A DNA stretch of 64,000 nt from Artemisia argyi (taxonomy: Eukaryota; Streptophyta; Magnoliopsida; Asterales; Asteraceae). Positions 22,184 to 35,747 of this stretch are shown here, one piece after another. The position numbers were made by a program, and so were the translations under genes. The notes under the pieces were generated by a model, which ran no database searches, was not told the DNA's origin, and saw only the letters and a list, made by a program, of their open reading frames with translations. Numbering within the stretch: the stretch's first letter is position 1; each line of letters starts with the position of its first letter. The stretch is from positions 269,768,913 to 269,832,912 of the forward strand of contig CM060709.1 in assembly GCA_030686995.1 (NCBI GenBank). The letters are read 5' to 3'.

Positions 22184-25100
22184 TGTGTGTATACATGTGC
22201 AGGAACATTCAAATGATATTGCAGATCAAGGATATGTAGATAGTGGATGTTCAAGGCACATGACAGGCAACATGTCTTACCTCACAGACTTCAAATCATT
22301 TGATGGAGGATATGTTACCTTTGGGGGAGGAATCAAAGGAAAGATTACTGGTAAAGGTACAATTAAAACCAGTAAATTAGATTTTGAAAATGTGTACTTT
22401 GTGAAAGAACTACAGTTTAATCTCTTAAGTGTCTCACAAATGTGTGACACAAAGAACAAAGTTCTTTTTACTAACACTGAATGCATTGTACTTTCTCCTG
22501 ATTTTAAAATTCCCGATGAAAGTCAGATTCTTCTTAAAATCCCTAGAAAGAACAATATGTACATTGTTGATTTAAAGAACATTGTTCCTAAAGAGAGTTT
22601 AACCTGTCTAGTAGCAAAAGCCTCATTGGATGAATCTATGCTTTGGCATAGAAGACTTGGTCATGTAAACTTTAAAACAATCAATACAATTGCAAAATAT
22701 GATTTGGTTAGAGGTTTACCCAAAAAGATTTTTCAAAATGACCAAACCTGTGTTGATTGTCTAAAAGGCAAACAACATAGAGCTTCTTGTAAGCCCAAGA
22801 CCCATAACTCAATTTCTCAAGCTTTATACATGCTTCATATGGACCTCTTTGGTCCTACTTCTGTAAATAGCTTGAATGGTAAAAGATATTGTCTTGTAGT
22901 TACTGATATTATCAAGTGAGATCCTTAAGTCCTACATTACAGGGATAGAAAACCAAATAGATAAGAAAGATAAAGTAATTAGATGTGACAATGGGATAGA
23001 ATTCAAGAATAGAGTTATGGATGAATTTTGCAAAGAAAAAGGAATAAAAAGAGAATATAGTGTAGCTAGAACCCCACAGCAAAATGGAGTAGCAGAAAGG
23101 AAAAATAGAACACTTATAGAGGCTGCTAGAACAATGCTAGTAGATTCTAAGTTGCCTATTTCATTTTGGGCTGAAGTAGTAGGTACTGCTTGTTATGTAC
23201 AGAATAGGGTTCTTGTGATTAAACCTCATAGAAAGACTCCTTATGAACTTTTGTTTGGTAGAACACCATCTCTAAGTTTTATGAGACCTTTTGGATGTCA
23301 TGTCACTATTCTCAATACCAAAGATCATCTAGGAAAGTTTGAAGGAAAAGCTGATGAAGGCTACATGATAGGGTATTCTTTGCAAAGTAAGGCCTATAGG
23401 GTGTATAATAAATGCACTAGGCTAGTGGAAGAAAACCTGCACATAGAGTTCCAAGAGAAACTACCAAATGTTGCATGCACTGGACCAGATTGGTGTTTTG
23501 AAATTGATAAGCTTTCAGAATCTATGAATTATGTGCCTGTCACAGGTACAAATACTAATGATAATGCAGGTTTTGAAGACAATGTTGAAACAACTGAGGA
23601 TCAAGATTACATCTTGATGCCAATTTGGACAGGAGTGGATTCATCTTCAAGTCATGGAGAGCCTTCAAATACTACAAATGAAGGTGGTGAAGATGATCAT
23701 GAAACTCAAGATCGAAGGAATCAACAAAATTCCGAAAATGAAAATGGTACTGCCAATTCACAAGATGGTACTGCTAGTTCAACAGATGGTACTGCCAGTT
23801 CACAAATTGGTCCTGCTGAACCATTAAATGTTCTATCAGATGATTCCTTACCAGAAGATGTAGGGATTGGAAACCTTCCAATTTCCTATGATGTTCCTAC
23901 AACACACAACACAAGAATTCTCAAAGATCACTCCATTGATAATGTGATTGGCAGCATTGATTCTGGTGTTAAAACAAGAACTCAAGTCTTATCTTCAGAC
24001 AAAGATGGGTTTGTCCTAGCTGTGTATGAAGAAAAGAACCATGAAGTTGCCCACATATGCCTGTTTTCATGATTTCTCTCACAAGTAGAACCCAAAAACA
24101 TTACAAAAGCCTTAGATGATTCAAGCTGGGTTGAAGCAATGCAAGAAGAGCTGCTTCAATTCAAACTGCAGAAGGTTTGGGTACTGGTTGATTTGCCCAA
24201 AGGTTACAGGGCAATTGGAACCAAATGGGTTTTCAGAAATAAGAAAGATGAAAGGGGAATAGTGATAAAAAACAAAGCCAGATTGGTGGCCCAAGGGTAT
24301 ACTCAAGAAGAAGGAGTGGATTATGAAGAAATTTTTGCTCCAGTTGCAAGAATTGAAGCAATTAGGCTATTCTTGGCCTATGCTTCTTTCATAGGCTTCA
24401 CTGTCTACCAAATGGATGTCAAAAGTGCCTTTTTATATGGTACTATTGAAGAAGAGGTGTATGTTTCTCAACCTCCAGGCTTCATTGATGCAGAATATCC
24501 AGACAAGGTGTACAAGGTTACCAAAGCTCTTTATGGTCTACACCAAGCTCCTAGAGCATGGTATGAAACATTGGCTTTCTATTTATTGGAAAATGGATTT
24601 CAAAGAGGCAAGATTGATCCAACTTTGTTCATCAAAAGAACCAAGAAAGACATCTTGCTAGTGCAGATTTATGTTGATGAAATTATCTTTGGATCCACAA
24701 ATCAGGAATTGTGTGTAGAGTTTGAAAAACTTATGCATAGTAAGTTTGAAATGAGTTCCATGGGGGAACTTACTTTCTTTCTGGGTCTCCAAGTGAAACA
24801 ATCAAATGAAGGCATATTTATCAGCCAAGATAAGTATGTAGCAGAGATCCTAAGGAAATTTGGGTTTGCAGATTCAAAGGTTGCAAGTACACCAATGGAT
24901 CCAGAAAAGGGGTTACACAAAGATGCTGAGGGTGAAGATGTTGATGTGCACAACTACAGATCAATGATTGGGTCACTAATGTACCTTACATCATCAAGAC
25001 CAGATATCATGTTCTCAGTATGTGTATGTGCAAGGTTTCAAGTAAATCCAAAAGTTTCTCATCTCACAGCAGTCAAAAGGATCTTCAGATACCTCAAGGG

Positions 25101-25611
25101 CCAGCCTAAGTTGGGTCTATGGTATCCAAGGGAATCATCTTTTGATTTGGTAGCTTACTCAGATAGTGACTATGCTGGTGCAACCCTAGACAGAAAATCC
25201 ACAACTGGTGGATGTCAATTTCTTGGCTGCAGACTCATATCATGGCAATGCAAGAAGCAAACAATGGTGGCCAACTCTACAACTGAAGCAGAATATGTTG
25301 CAAGTGCAAGTTGTTGTGGCCAAGTTCTTTGGAAACAGAATCAATTGCTTGACTATGGGTACAATTTTCTTAACACCATTATTTACATTGACAACAACGG
25401 TACTATTTGTATCATTAAAAATCCAGTTCAACATTCAAAAACAAAACACATTGAAATCAGACACCATTTCATAAGAGATTGCAATGAGAAAAGGTTAATT
25501 CAAGTTGTCAAAATTGATTCTGAAAATAATTTTGCAGACCTTCTCACCAAAGCTTTTGATTTAGGTAGGTTTAAATACCTGGTAGCAGGTATTGGTATGA
25601 TAAATCTTTGA
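22119..25611 (+). pseudogene. pol: SIRE-type pol: protease, integrase, RT, RNase H, defective
   Basis: Protease has an intact DSGCSRHMTG (about 22239). The integrase zinc domain has HRRLGH and CVDCLKGK. The core has acidic residues in HMDLFGP, RCDNG and GVAERKN. Part of the core is missing near 22905-22925, where the frame also shifts and a TGA appears (22917-22919). The next frame, 23017-24072, ends in a TGA in the linker; the reverse transcriptase follows in the same frame (24139-25611). Its catalytic motif reads YVDE (24670-24681), not YVDD, so the second metal-binding aspartate is replaced by glutamate. RNase H follows with YSDSDYAG, and with TEAEY near 25290. Three independent lesions mean that this copy cannot make a working polyprotein, although its LTRs are nearly identical. 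Confidence 0.92.
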
Positions 25612-26464
25612 AAAACATGTGTTTTGTATATAAATAAACAAGTTCTGGCCTCTAAACATGGTACTGCTAGTTAGTCATAAGGTACTGTCAGTACAAAATT
25701 GGTACTGGTAGCTCAAAGTTTGCTCTGTTTTTGCTCATCTTGATGTTTAAATGTTAACAATGCTATAAAACAACTGCTTTGCACTCTGTTCTTTTGGCTT
25801 ACAACTAACCATTTCAGGTTACTCAAGCTTGCTAACACCATCAGGATATGGAAATGGTAATCAGTTCACCAAGTTTTTCAAAACTTAAGAGCTGGCTAGT
25901 CCAAAGCAAACGGCTCTTGGTAAAGACTTCTCAAATCCGTTGAAAGCTGATAGTTTGCTAAAAACTATAAGGTAATCAGTTCACCCAGTTTCAAAAACTT
26001 AACGAACTGACTAGTCCAAAGCAAACAGCTCTTGGTAAAGACTTATCAAATCCGTTGATAGCTGATAGTTTGCTAAAAACTATAAGGGATATTTTCTAAA
26101 ATTTCAAAGAGACTGCCAATTTTTATTTCAAAAACAAGGTACTGGTAGTTCAAATTTTAGTACTGGTAGAGTAAAATGGTACTGCTACATAGCCATTGAG
26201 TCTGTCAGGTTAAAATATAGCCGTTGTTTTTAAAGGGTATTTTTGTGAATTATTCATGTTTTCCTCGAATTAAGGATATAGTTATTATAATAAAAGATCT
26301 TTTTGACCGCCTCTTCAATTACTTATCCATATCTTTTATAGTCGGTCAAAAGTCATTTTTGTTATAATCAATCCTTATCATAATTCACACTCACCTTTCA
26401 TCTTCTACCAGTACAACAATAAAATCCCACCATCGAGATCAAAATTCTCATCAAACCTTTCACA
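25612..26464 (+). other. pol-ORF3 spacer of the SIRE-type element
   Basis: An 850-bp untranslated spacer. It holds the 115-bp tandem duplication listed separately and at least six GGTACTG motifs (25661-25710 and 26139-26190), always outside any long frame. A subgenomic promoter or splice acceptor for ORF3 would be expected here; a pyrimidine-rich acceptor-like TTTCACAATGG sits at 26457-26467, at the ORF3 start. Confidence 0.6.
25856..26085 (+). repeat. 115-bp tandem duplication
   Basis: Two head-to-tail copies, 25856-25970 and 25971-26085, each begin with GGTAATCAGTTCACC and end with TTTGCTAAAAACTATAA. They differ at only about ten positions. Confidence 0.9.
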
Positions 26465-29099
26465 ATGGCTTGTCTAAGTTTTGTCAAACGTCACAACCAA
26501 TTAGCATTTTTGGAAAAGTCTGATGACAATGAAACTTTTCATCAAGCAGTGGATTTTCTAAACAATTCTTATGTCAGGTTTGCTTTACTCGTGAATCCCA
26601 CTATTTTTGAATCTCAAATTTCACAATTTTGGCAAACTGCTAAAGTTAACACTCTTAGTGATGGGATTTAAGAGTTAATGGTCAAAGTGGATGGTAGAAC
26701 ATTGACTTTTACCGAATCATCCATTAGAAGACATCTTCGTTTGGATGATTCAGATGGCATTAGTCAACTACCTGATACTGAAATCTTTGAAAATTTGACA
26801 AAAATGGGGTATAATGTAACTTCTACAAAGCTTACATTTCTTAAAAAGCATTTTACCCCTCAATGGAGATTTTTGATTCATACCATCATTCATTGTTTAA
26901 GCCAAAAGAAAACCTCATGGGAGCAATTTAGTGGTAACATGGCTGCAGCTCTCATTTGCCTGGTAACAAACAAGAAATTCAACTTTTCAAAATATATTTT
27001 TGAAGGATTGGTTAAAAATGTGGACAGTGAAACAAAGTTTTTGATGTACCCAAGGTTCATTCAGTGTCTCATCAACAAATCCAAACATTTTTTACTTCCC
27101 CCAAACAAACCTTTTAAAACTCCCAAACTTACATACAAGGTGTTTTCAAACATGAAAATTGGTTTTCAGGGAGAAGAAGCACCACTTTTTGAGGAAATGT
27201 TACCACAACATTCTGAAGAACCTGATCATTCATCACCACATCCATCACCAGTACCATCACTCACACCAACAGTACCATCAGTCACACCACCATCACCAGT
27301 ACCATTACCATCTCATCAACAAACACAAACACCATCTGCAACATCACCATCCTTATCACATCATAACTCACCACCCCAATCTCCTCCACAACAAAGTGTA
27401 AATGCTCAGACTATCAGGGAATTAAAAGAGCAAGGGCAGCACTTGCAAACTACTCTTGAAAGTCAAAACAAACATTTTACAGAGATTAACACCAAGTTAG
27501 TTAAGAGGGTTGAGAAATTAGAGTTGAAGGTGAAATTGTTGAAGGGTAAAGGAACATCTCAGTTGGTTGTTTCTAGTTCCTCAATTTCAGATGCAGAGGG
27601 TTTGGGTCTCTCTTCCAAAAAGGGGAGGATGGGTAGTTCTAAAAATGAAGAAGAGATTCAATTTCAGTTTCATGAAGGAACTCCAGTGATTGATGAAGAG
27701 CCTGCTACTCAAGAACAAGAGCCCGTTAGCTTGAAAGATACTGCTGCAACAGATACTGCTGAAGCAAAGCAAGATACTGCTGAAGCAGAGCAAGATACTG
27801 CTGAAGCAGAGCAAGAGCCTGCTGGGATTCAGAGGTTATTAGCTATGAATTTAAAAGGTTCTGATCAAGTGTCTTACAAAAGAAAGAGAGGATCAAAGCC
27901 TCAGGGGAGGTCTCTTGTTTCTGATGAACAATCTGCTGCTCCAAGTCCAGTATCATCACCAAAAGACAAGGGCAAGAAAATTGTGGTTGAAGATGAACCA
28001 AAGCCTAAAAAGATGAAGCAGAAAGAGCAAGCACAATTAGTTGTAGATGAAAAGTTGTCCAAACAGCTTCATGAAGAAGAAGTATTGAGGGCTGAAGAAG
28101 AATCAAGAATGTTGCAAGAAAAGTTTGATGCTCAGCTGCAATACATCATTTCCATTGATCCAATTGTAAGAGGTGAAGCTTACACTCTGGTGTGTGATGA
28201 GTCTCTTAGCTCAGATGAAATGACAATCAAACTCAATGATTTCATCACCAAGAAATACAATTAAGAAGCATTGGATGATGTCTATCAGCACATTCAGAAG
28301 AATCAGAAGAAAGGATTTAAAATGCCACATTCTGAAGCAGATCAGAAGAAGTTCTTCAAGATATATCTGAAAAGAGAGGTGAACATGAAAGATCATAAAC
28401 TCAAAGGTAAATCTTTTGATGAATTGAAGCTTCTATACTTAGAGGCCTACAGAAGAAACAAAACCAGTTTTCTCATGGATACTCAAGAAAGGCCTTCCAA
28501 AGGAAGAAAAGATGATCAGAAGGAACAAAAAGAGAAAGCAGAATTGCCTCCAGTTCAATCAAGAGAAATGGTTGTCCATGTTCCACAAGTTGTTTTTGCT
28601 GAACCTTTACATGCAAGGCTTCCAGTCATAGATTGGGAAATTGTCAATGACAAGTTTGGCAAAGCATGGAAGATAACAAGAGTTGGAAATAAGGTTGAGA
28701 TTTTCAAGAACTTTGAAAATCTACTTAGAGCATGTAGCAGAATGGATTTAGATGAATTATGGGTATTAGTTCAAGAGAAGCTGAAAACCAAGTATAAGCC
28801 AGATGCAAAGGAGCAAGAGCTATGGGTTGAGTTCAGCAGATTGTATGATCCAAATCCTTCTGATACTCATTGGAAATTTCCTTACTATGATTTATCTGTT
28901 ACATGGGAATACTTCAGCATGAGTCATGTTCATCATGTTTCCACTCAGAGTGGAATAGAGCTCTTTATGCTAGGTGAGAAGGAGTATCCTTTAAGCTATG
29001 TAGTATTATCAGTCTTGATCTCCAATAAGCTTTTGTGTGAAGAAGAGACTGATGCAGTCAAAAGATTGAAGGAGAGCATATTTGATCAGTATGAAAGCC
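26465..29099 (+). pseudogene. SIRE-type ORF3 in the env-like position, broken
   Basis: One reading frame runs from ATG 26465 to the gypsy insertion at 29100, interrupted by TAA codons at 26669 and 28262. In SIRE/Maximus elements an extra ORF in this place is commonly called env-like. Here I see no signal peptide, no clear membrane segment and no fusion-peptide-like stretch. Instead there is a globular N-terminal domain (about 200 codons), a Ser/Pro/Thr-rich linker (27220-27400), a coiled-coil heptad region (27410-27545), a 7-residue tandem repeat (27752-27814), a lysine-rich patch like a nuclear localisation signal near 27970-28020, and a further globular C-terminal domain. An envelope role is therefore unsupported by the sequence. 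It starts right after the acceptor-like site at 26457. Confidence 0.8.
27752..27814 (+). repeat. 21-bp tandem repeat, three units, in ORF3
   Basis: GATACTGCTGAAGCANAGCA plus one base repeats at 27752, 27773 and 27794 and encodes DTAEA(K/E)Q. The core GATACTGCT resembles the GGTACTGCY motif found elsewhere in the element. Confidence 0.92.
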
Positions 29100-32000
29100 T
29101 GTCACACCCCCAATTTACCTGACTTGCAGCGGAATGGAATACCTGGGGGTGTCTGTCATAGCACCACAGTTACAGTTACATTGAACGACCTAAAGTGTCG
29201 TTTGGAAAATACTGCATTTGATCATTGAAATAATTCAGAGTTTACAAAATGAGGTCCCCAAAATGTTGCAAGTTTATGAAAACAAGTCCTGCTAGATCAA
29301 ATGTTTACATAAGTGCATGAAATAATGATGAGACGCGTCGACTCCGCGACTCCATGAAGGTCCAAATGCATGTCACATGAGCTACCTTAGTAACCTGAAA
29401 TACATTGCTAAAACGTCAACACGAATGTTGGTGAATTCCATAGGTTTGTAAAATGTACTGATGTACGGCCACCACAAGTAAAAGTGCAAGATAAAAATCT
29501 CATGAAAATTGTACAATAGCCTTAAGCTCATGACACCGAAGCTATGACTGATGAAATTCTATGCCCCTCCCGAATGTTCTGCCGAAACATTCAAATGTAA
29601 AAGACATGACATGCATCCGCTTACTGTTGGTATCCACTACCACGGATGGAGGCGTCACCCTCGATAGATCTATCCACTCACTCTCGCTTAACGGTAAATT
29701 AACGGTTCATGATGTTACAGGGGACTTATCACATGGCAAGGTAACTTAAGCTATGTACATGTTTGAATACTTGGGCTCGTACTAAAATGATTGATGCAAT
29801 GTATTCCCCCCGTGGGATTTGAAAACAATCAAAAATGTTGAATTGAAAACGGGGCTATGAAAACTCACCTCAACTGATGAAACCGTGATGAAATGAAATG
29901 AACACCAATGAACAATTAGCTGTCGCAACCCAATATGATGGTACCATGAACATGTAATGAGCTGAAAAACAAGGCGCACACACTAGCCGCAACCTAATAT
30001 GAATGATGAACGATCTACTTTAGATCATGAAATGATGTTATGAATGTCCATGCACATGTTTCCTATACCACTCTTCTCTTTGAAAAACACTTGTGTTATC
30101 AAAAATATATAATCCAAGAATTTGGAAAAATATTGCTATTAGAAAATATAATAACTAGTTATAATATATATATACTCATATATATATAACGTAAGTTTCC
30201 ATGTTAACGTTGAAATACTCGGGTTGTAATCCTTGAAATGATGAAAACATACTCGTAATAACTAATACTACGTTAGTTATAAAGCTCGGTACTTGACATT
30301 ATGTTTAGCTTAAAAATGCACTTCGTAGTTTTTGCGCCAAATTATATAAAAGCTGTCAAATAGAAAATAGTTTTAGCCGATATTCAAACGTGAATATCTT
30401 TGTCGTTACTTGTCCGTTTTACTTGTTCTTTATGTCCACGGTTACGTCTTAGTATGTAGTAATATATTTTGGAAAGCTCGGCTCCTCCGGGTTACGTCTA
30501 AAGTCTCTTTTTGAACCATGAAAAACGTCCAACAGCAACTATTTTCAGAAAAATACTTTTCGTCAACAATCTTGCAAAAATCATAACTTCTTCGTTATAA
30601 GCTCTTTTTAATCCGTTCTTTCGCCTACGGATTCGTTTTTGAAAGTATTTTCTAAAAATTTTGCCAAAGTTTCCTTGGTGTTTACTGATTTTCCAGATTT
30701 TTACAAAACGGGACAGCATGTCTAAAATAGGTTCCAAATCAAGTTTCCAAGGTTAAAAACCAATTTCTACCATCACCAAACCTCTTGTAATCACCACATG
30801 ACTAATCTAATCTTACCATACACCTTCTTAGGGTGCCATGGACTCCTAACCAAGTTATTAGAGCTAGGGGATTCATAACAAATAAGTTAGGGTTTGTATG
30901 TTTCTTTTTAGCCAAAATAAAGTGTGGTATAGCTACTTGTACATGGTTTTTAGCATGATACTTATGTAATACATGTAAAAATAGGATGATCCATGAAAAA
31001 ATAAAGATGAAAACTTACTTGATAAAATGAGATGATTATAGGATGATTATGCTTGATGTTCTTGTGTTTTTGTTGCTTGATTCTTGATTAGGCATGTAAA
31101 AGGAACAACTTTGGTGCTTTAGCTTTTGAAAAACCATGGATGGATCATATGGTTTGGTTTTGGTCGTGGGTTGAAGAAAGAAAAAGGGAAGGATGAAACC
31201 TTTTTGTTCTTGAACTTTTCATGTTATGATTTGTGATTTTTGGTTAAGTATTGTTTTTGGAGGTTTATTAGTATTATAAAAGAAATCAATGCACATGGTT
31301 AAAGGGGTGTTGCATAGGGCCGGTTTTGGGTGTGAAAAGGAGTAGCCAAAACGGTTTTGATCACTTAGAAAATATAGTGTAGCGTTAAGTGTTATTACGC
31401 GTTATTCGTTAAAATCGGGTACCGGGTTTAATAGCAATAAACGTTCACGAAGTTAACCGGGATGAAATAAAAGTTATAATAATGATAAAAACATATTAAA
31501 AATATGTTGGGTACATTTACTGAGTGATCGGGTGATTATTGTTTAGTTTTCACGAAAACCGTCGTTATATTCATACGCGTACGTTATAAATAAAATAAAT
31601 TTCCAAAATACTGGGTAAATGAATGTTATAACTTTTATGATGTTAAAATAGATATAAAAATATGTCGGGACCATCGTGGGAATATTTAGATATATTCGTC
31701 GTGTATAAACCGGGTGTTAACGTTTACTATAAATACTTATACGTAAAAACGTTAAATGTACTGAATATAGTAATTTGAAAATCCTGAGAGTGGTATAACA
31801 TGAAAATGCTGTTATGATGATATGCAGACTATCTCCAGTCCGTATGCAGTGTTCTCAACACTAATGAAATGAATTCGCACCTAACCCAATCCGGTTATGC
31901 GAATTTGAATATCCGTAAACTAAATTTACGATGAAATGTGTAATGCACGTGAATGATGAAATCTTTTCCCGCAATGAATAGTGTTCCGTGAATAGTAAAA

Positions 32001-32137
32001 TTTCTGAATGCTTCTCTGAATGTCAAAATGACACCAAAAATGATGAATAGTAAACTGATGAATAGTGTTTTGATGAATAGTGTTTTTCTAAAGTTCGGGA
32101 AATGACCTGAAATGATCTGAAATGGTGAGTTGTGACA
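29100..32137 (-). repeat. 3' LTR (element sense) of the reversed gypsy element
   Basis: 3,038 bp, starting TGTCACACCCCC and ending GTTGTGACA. The small frames inside (29561-29749 plus; 30498-30737 minus) recur unchanged in the other LTR only because the LTRs are nearly identical, so this is not evidence of coding. Confidence 0.94.
32041..32090. repeat. GATGAATAGTGTTT short tandem repeat at the LTR end
   Basis: A 14-15 bp unit (antisense: AACACTATTCATC) repeats at the element's U3 start. The other LTR has one more unit (about 38709-38768), the only length difference between the two LTRs. Confidence 0.8.
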
Positions 32138-32150
32138 GTCTTCCCCTCTA
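32138..32150 (-). promoter_or_regulatory. polypurine tract of the reversed gypsy element
   Basis: On the minus strand TAGAGGGGAAGAC abuts the LTR. It primes plus-strand synthesis and fixes the orientation of the element. Confidence 0.85.
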
Positions 32151-35100
32151 AATGGAACTTCGTCCCGAAGTTCAGTTTATGTTGGTCTCTGAAAACATAT
32201 TGGTGAATAGGTGATGATATTCGAGAATTCCAGCGAACTCTAACGATAGGAATTCGACTCTGTTTCAACTGTTTGACCACACGGTCCATGATTTTTGTTG
32301 GTTCTCTTACAAGGTCTGAGATTGTCATTTGGGATGGATCCCTTCCAATGGAATCATGAGTGACTCATCTGTAAGTCATTTCTGGGGATCTGAAAATGTG
32401 AAATATGTTCGTGTAATCCTGTTGTTCTCTGGCAATGTTCAAGTCTGACGGCCACTAGGCCTACCCTGTCTGAAATATAAATGGTCCAGTGTATATTGGT
32501 GTAACTTTCCAAGTTTTCTGAATGATAACATGCCTTTCCTAGGTAGAACTTTCTGCATAACTCTGCAGAACTTGAAGTTTTAATGGTTTATGACTTATTG
32601 AACTTGTAACTGATTCTTGACTTGTAGAAAATTTATGGTTATCTCATGAATGCCTACTGAACTAGTGAGTTGAGCTTTTTCTGAGTTTGGCCCATCAATC
32701 AATGGTTTGCGCTTCTTACTATTTTAAATGTGACACTGGTAATATATACTGCTGAATTCTGCCAGAACTCAAGTTTGTATGCTAGTTGGTCGATTCTAAA
32801 ATGAATCTTAAATAGTCCAATATGCTAAAGGTTCAACCTTTCTTGTTATCCAATTTGTATCATGCCAATCCAAGGCATTGCTTTTAACTTAGTTTGTTCT
32901 CCTACCTGAATCTGGATGGTTTGATGTTCAGGATATCCAATCCAAATGATGGGTGTTATGTACCAACCTAACTTCTGCCAGTTTCTCGCTGTTGGTGTGA
33001 TAACTATTGTTGTAGATGAATTTGATTTATGTTAAATGATTAGTCCAACCATTTCCAGGGTTAATCACTCATGCTCTAAGCATACCTTCCTATGTTCGAA
33101 TTGTTCTCTCGCTTTGACCATCGGTCTGAGGGTGATAGGTGATGTTCACATCTAAATGGGTTTCTGAAGGAAATCCTGAAATGATTACCTGAAGTCCAAG
33201 TTAAATCGGTTTCCTTAACAGGAAGTACTGAAATGGGTACAATAAACCTTTGTGACTAATTCCATAACGTTCGGTCCTTCGAACTTGGCGTTATCTGAAG
33301 GGATAGAATATAGGTAACAATTTGATTCCTTGTGTTTTGTTCCAACGGATGATAAGACATATGTCCTTCTTTGTCTAGTGGGTTTGGTCTCCACTACTGA
33401 AGTTCGTGATCAATTTGTGATGTTCCTCCTAATTCCTTCATCACATATTCCAAATATTCTCTATTGTCAAGTCACAAATCCTAAATGCATAAGCGATGTT
33501 GTAGGGAAATTCGTTCTGGAAATTTGTCTCGCGATTATGAGTTTTAGTTGAAATCCTTTTCTGAATAAACGAATTTAGAAAAATGGAGCAAATGATTTAC
33601 TGAGTAATATTTTCCTTGATGATTCAAAATCCAGTAGTTATGAAATAGGAACTGTTTTTAAACATGTTGTGATTAAGACTGCTTACCAAAGTTTGATGTT
33701 TATGTATATTTCTCATTGTACAATAGTGTTGCTAAAGATTGACCAAAAAGAATCGTACTTGTTCAAAATAGGAATTTCAGAAATCATTTTTCCACAAGGT
33801 ATGTGATTTATGTAAACGCATCAACTTTATTTAAAAGTGAAAACACTAACAAGGATAAAATAGTAGAATAGGAAATGTTCGCTTAAATGCATAGATGTCT
33901 AATACTTAGTTCCTGAAGTTGGATAATGTCTATTGATGGTTATCTGGCATAACTACAAGCATAGGTATTTAGACTAACTTAAGTCCTGAAATTGTTTATC
34001 GTTGTAATAGACAAGACGAAGGTATCACTTGATGTTGTGTCGATGAATGTCTATTCTGTTTTCCCATGTAGATGAGGAGATATGTTCTGGTTTGATCCCT
34101 TGCTTGGTATGAAGGTGAGGTTATCTGAAATTTCTAGACATAATGCCTTAAAGGAATCTACATCGATATTCTTGATTCAAACAATTGTACTTTGTGAAAA
34201 CTTACTGCAGGAAAGTTTATGTATGGATGAGGCCATGTTTAAATGAAATGCTCTACAGTCTCAATTAGAAGCTTGGTTTATTTCTATTGTGCTGTCCTGC
34301 GGACATTTATTGAGTTCAATCCTGTAGCTCAGTATAGCTAGTACCCTTGAAAAATGACATTGGACAACTAAGTCAGAGATGGTGTTTAGGATAGTCTCGC
34401 AGTATCTGAGGATTGTTGTTGAGTTATGAATTCTCTCTCTATATACTTCTAGTTCTGGTTAGTAGTTCTGTAATCCTTTCGTTGCTTCTATTGTATAGAG
34501 GAATCATGCATGTAATTGATATGGAAAGTCTCTTCTAGGGAAGTCAATGGGAAAATATCCAACTTAATGGCTAAGTGAGTGACAGGTAGGGTAAGTATCC
34601 AGGGATAGTTCGGCAAAAGGGATGTTTATGAAAGAGTTCCTTTGTTTACAAAGCTTTCGAATGAAGATTGTTATTAACAATCCTTTGAAAAGGTAATTAT
34701 TTCCTTCATGGCATAATCCTTCCTGAATTTTACATAGTTGATCAGGCTATGTATAATTGAGGACTAATGATGCGATGTTAGATTTTTGTCAAAATATCAT
34801 AACTTTCCTCAAAAGTTTTAGATGGTGTTCAACGCATTGTTATTAAAATGGTATCCTGATGTTTTCTTTCAAATAACATAAAAATTGCCTCGTGTATTAA
34901 TAGTAAATACTTGGTGTAATGACAGAAAAATCAATTTATAGGATGGAAATAAAATAGCTTACTTCAGAAATTTTTCTGTAAAACAATTTCTCCATATGAT
35001 AGTAAAATAGCTTGAATGGTGTGTTGGATACATGGGTGAATCTTGTCGAATGGTAATAGTCTACTAATTCGTCAAAAACGAAATCAACCTAATTCCTGAT

Positions 35101-35747
35101 GAGACAATGCTAAAATATTGCGAAACGATTGAAGTCTGAGCAAATGGGAATGGAAAAGGAAATGACAATGATGGTACTAGTGAATGGAATACTACCCTCT
35201 TTCGCGCTACCTCGCGACATCCAAAAGGTAAAACTAAAGTACACACTGTGGGAAGGCCAATAGTGTAATGAGTAACTGATGGTGGTGATAGTACCTGAGT
35301 AGTAAGTGCCCTACTAGTGATGGAAAGAAAACACACTATCTTCCTTGTAATAAGCATCCTAATAAGTCCATTAAGATTAATTCTGAATACACTACCAAAA
35401 GGCATTCTATGTACGGGCTGAATGATAGGAAGACTCTGTTCCTATGGCAAATCAATAGTACTAATGGTGGTGTAAGTGCAACTGATGGTATAATGGTAGT
35501 GGAAGATGACAAGGCATCTTCAATGTCAGAATCCGATAAAAGGATGTCAGGGTGAGTATCTGAAGACATGTCACTTGTGAACCAGGTCAATAAAATGATA
35601 TACATATACGGATATGAGTAATAATAACTCGCACAGGGTATGTATGAAACAACATGTATCATGATTATGCACTTATGATGAAATGATGAGATGCTATGAT
35701 GATGTGGTTATAGTCTAGGGTCCAAGATACATCCTAGTTCTCTATAA

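Noticed and set aside
27159..27401. 80-aa His-rich frame
   Set aside because: Out-of-frame shadow of the Ser/Pro-rich linker of ORF3.
26465..29099. Retroviral-type envelope gene
   Set aside because: Only its position supports this; no signal peptide, fusion peptide or membrane anchor is seen.
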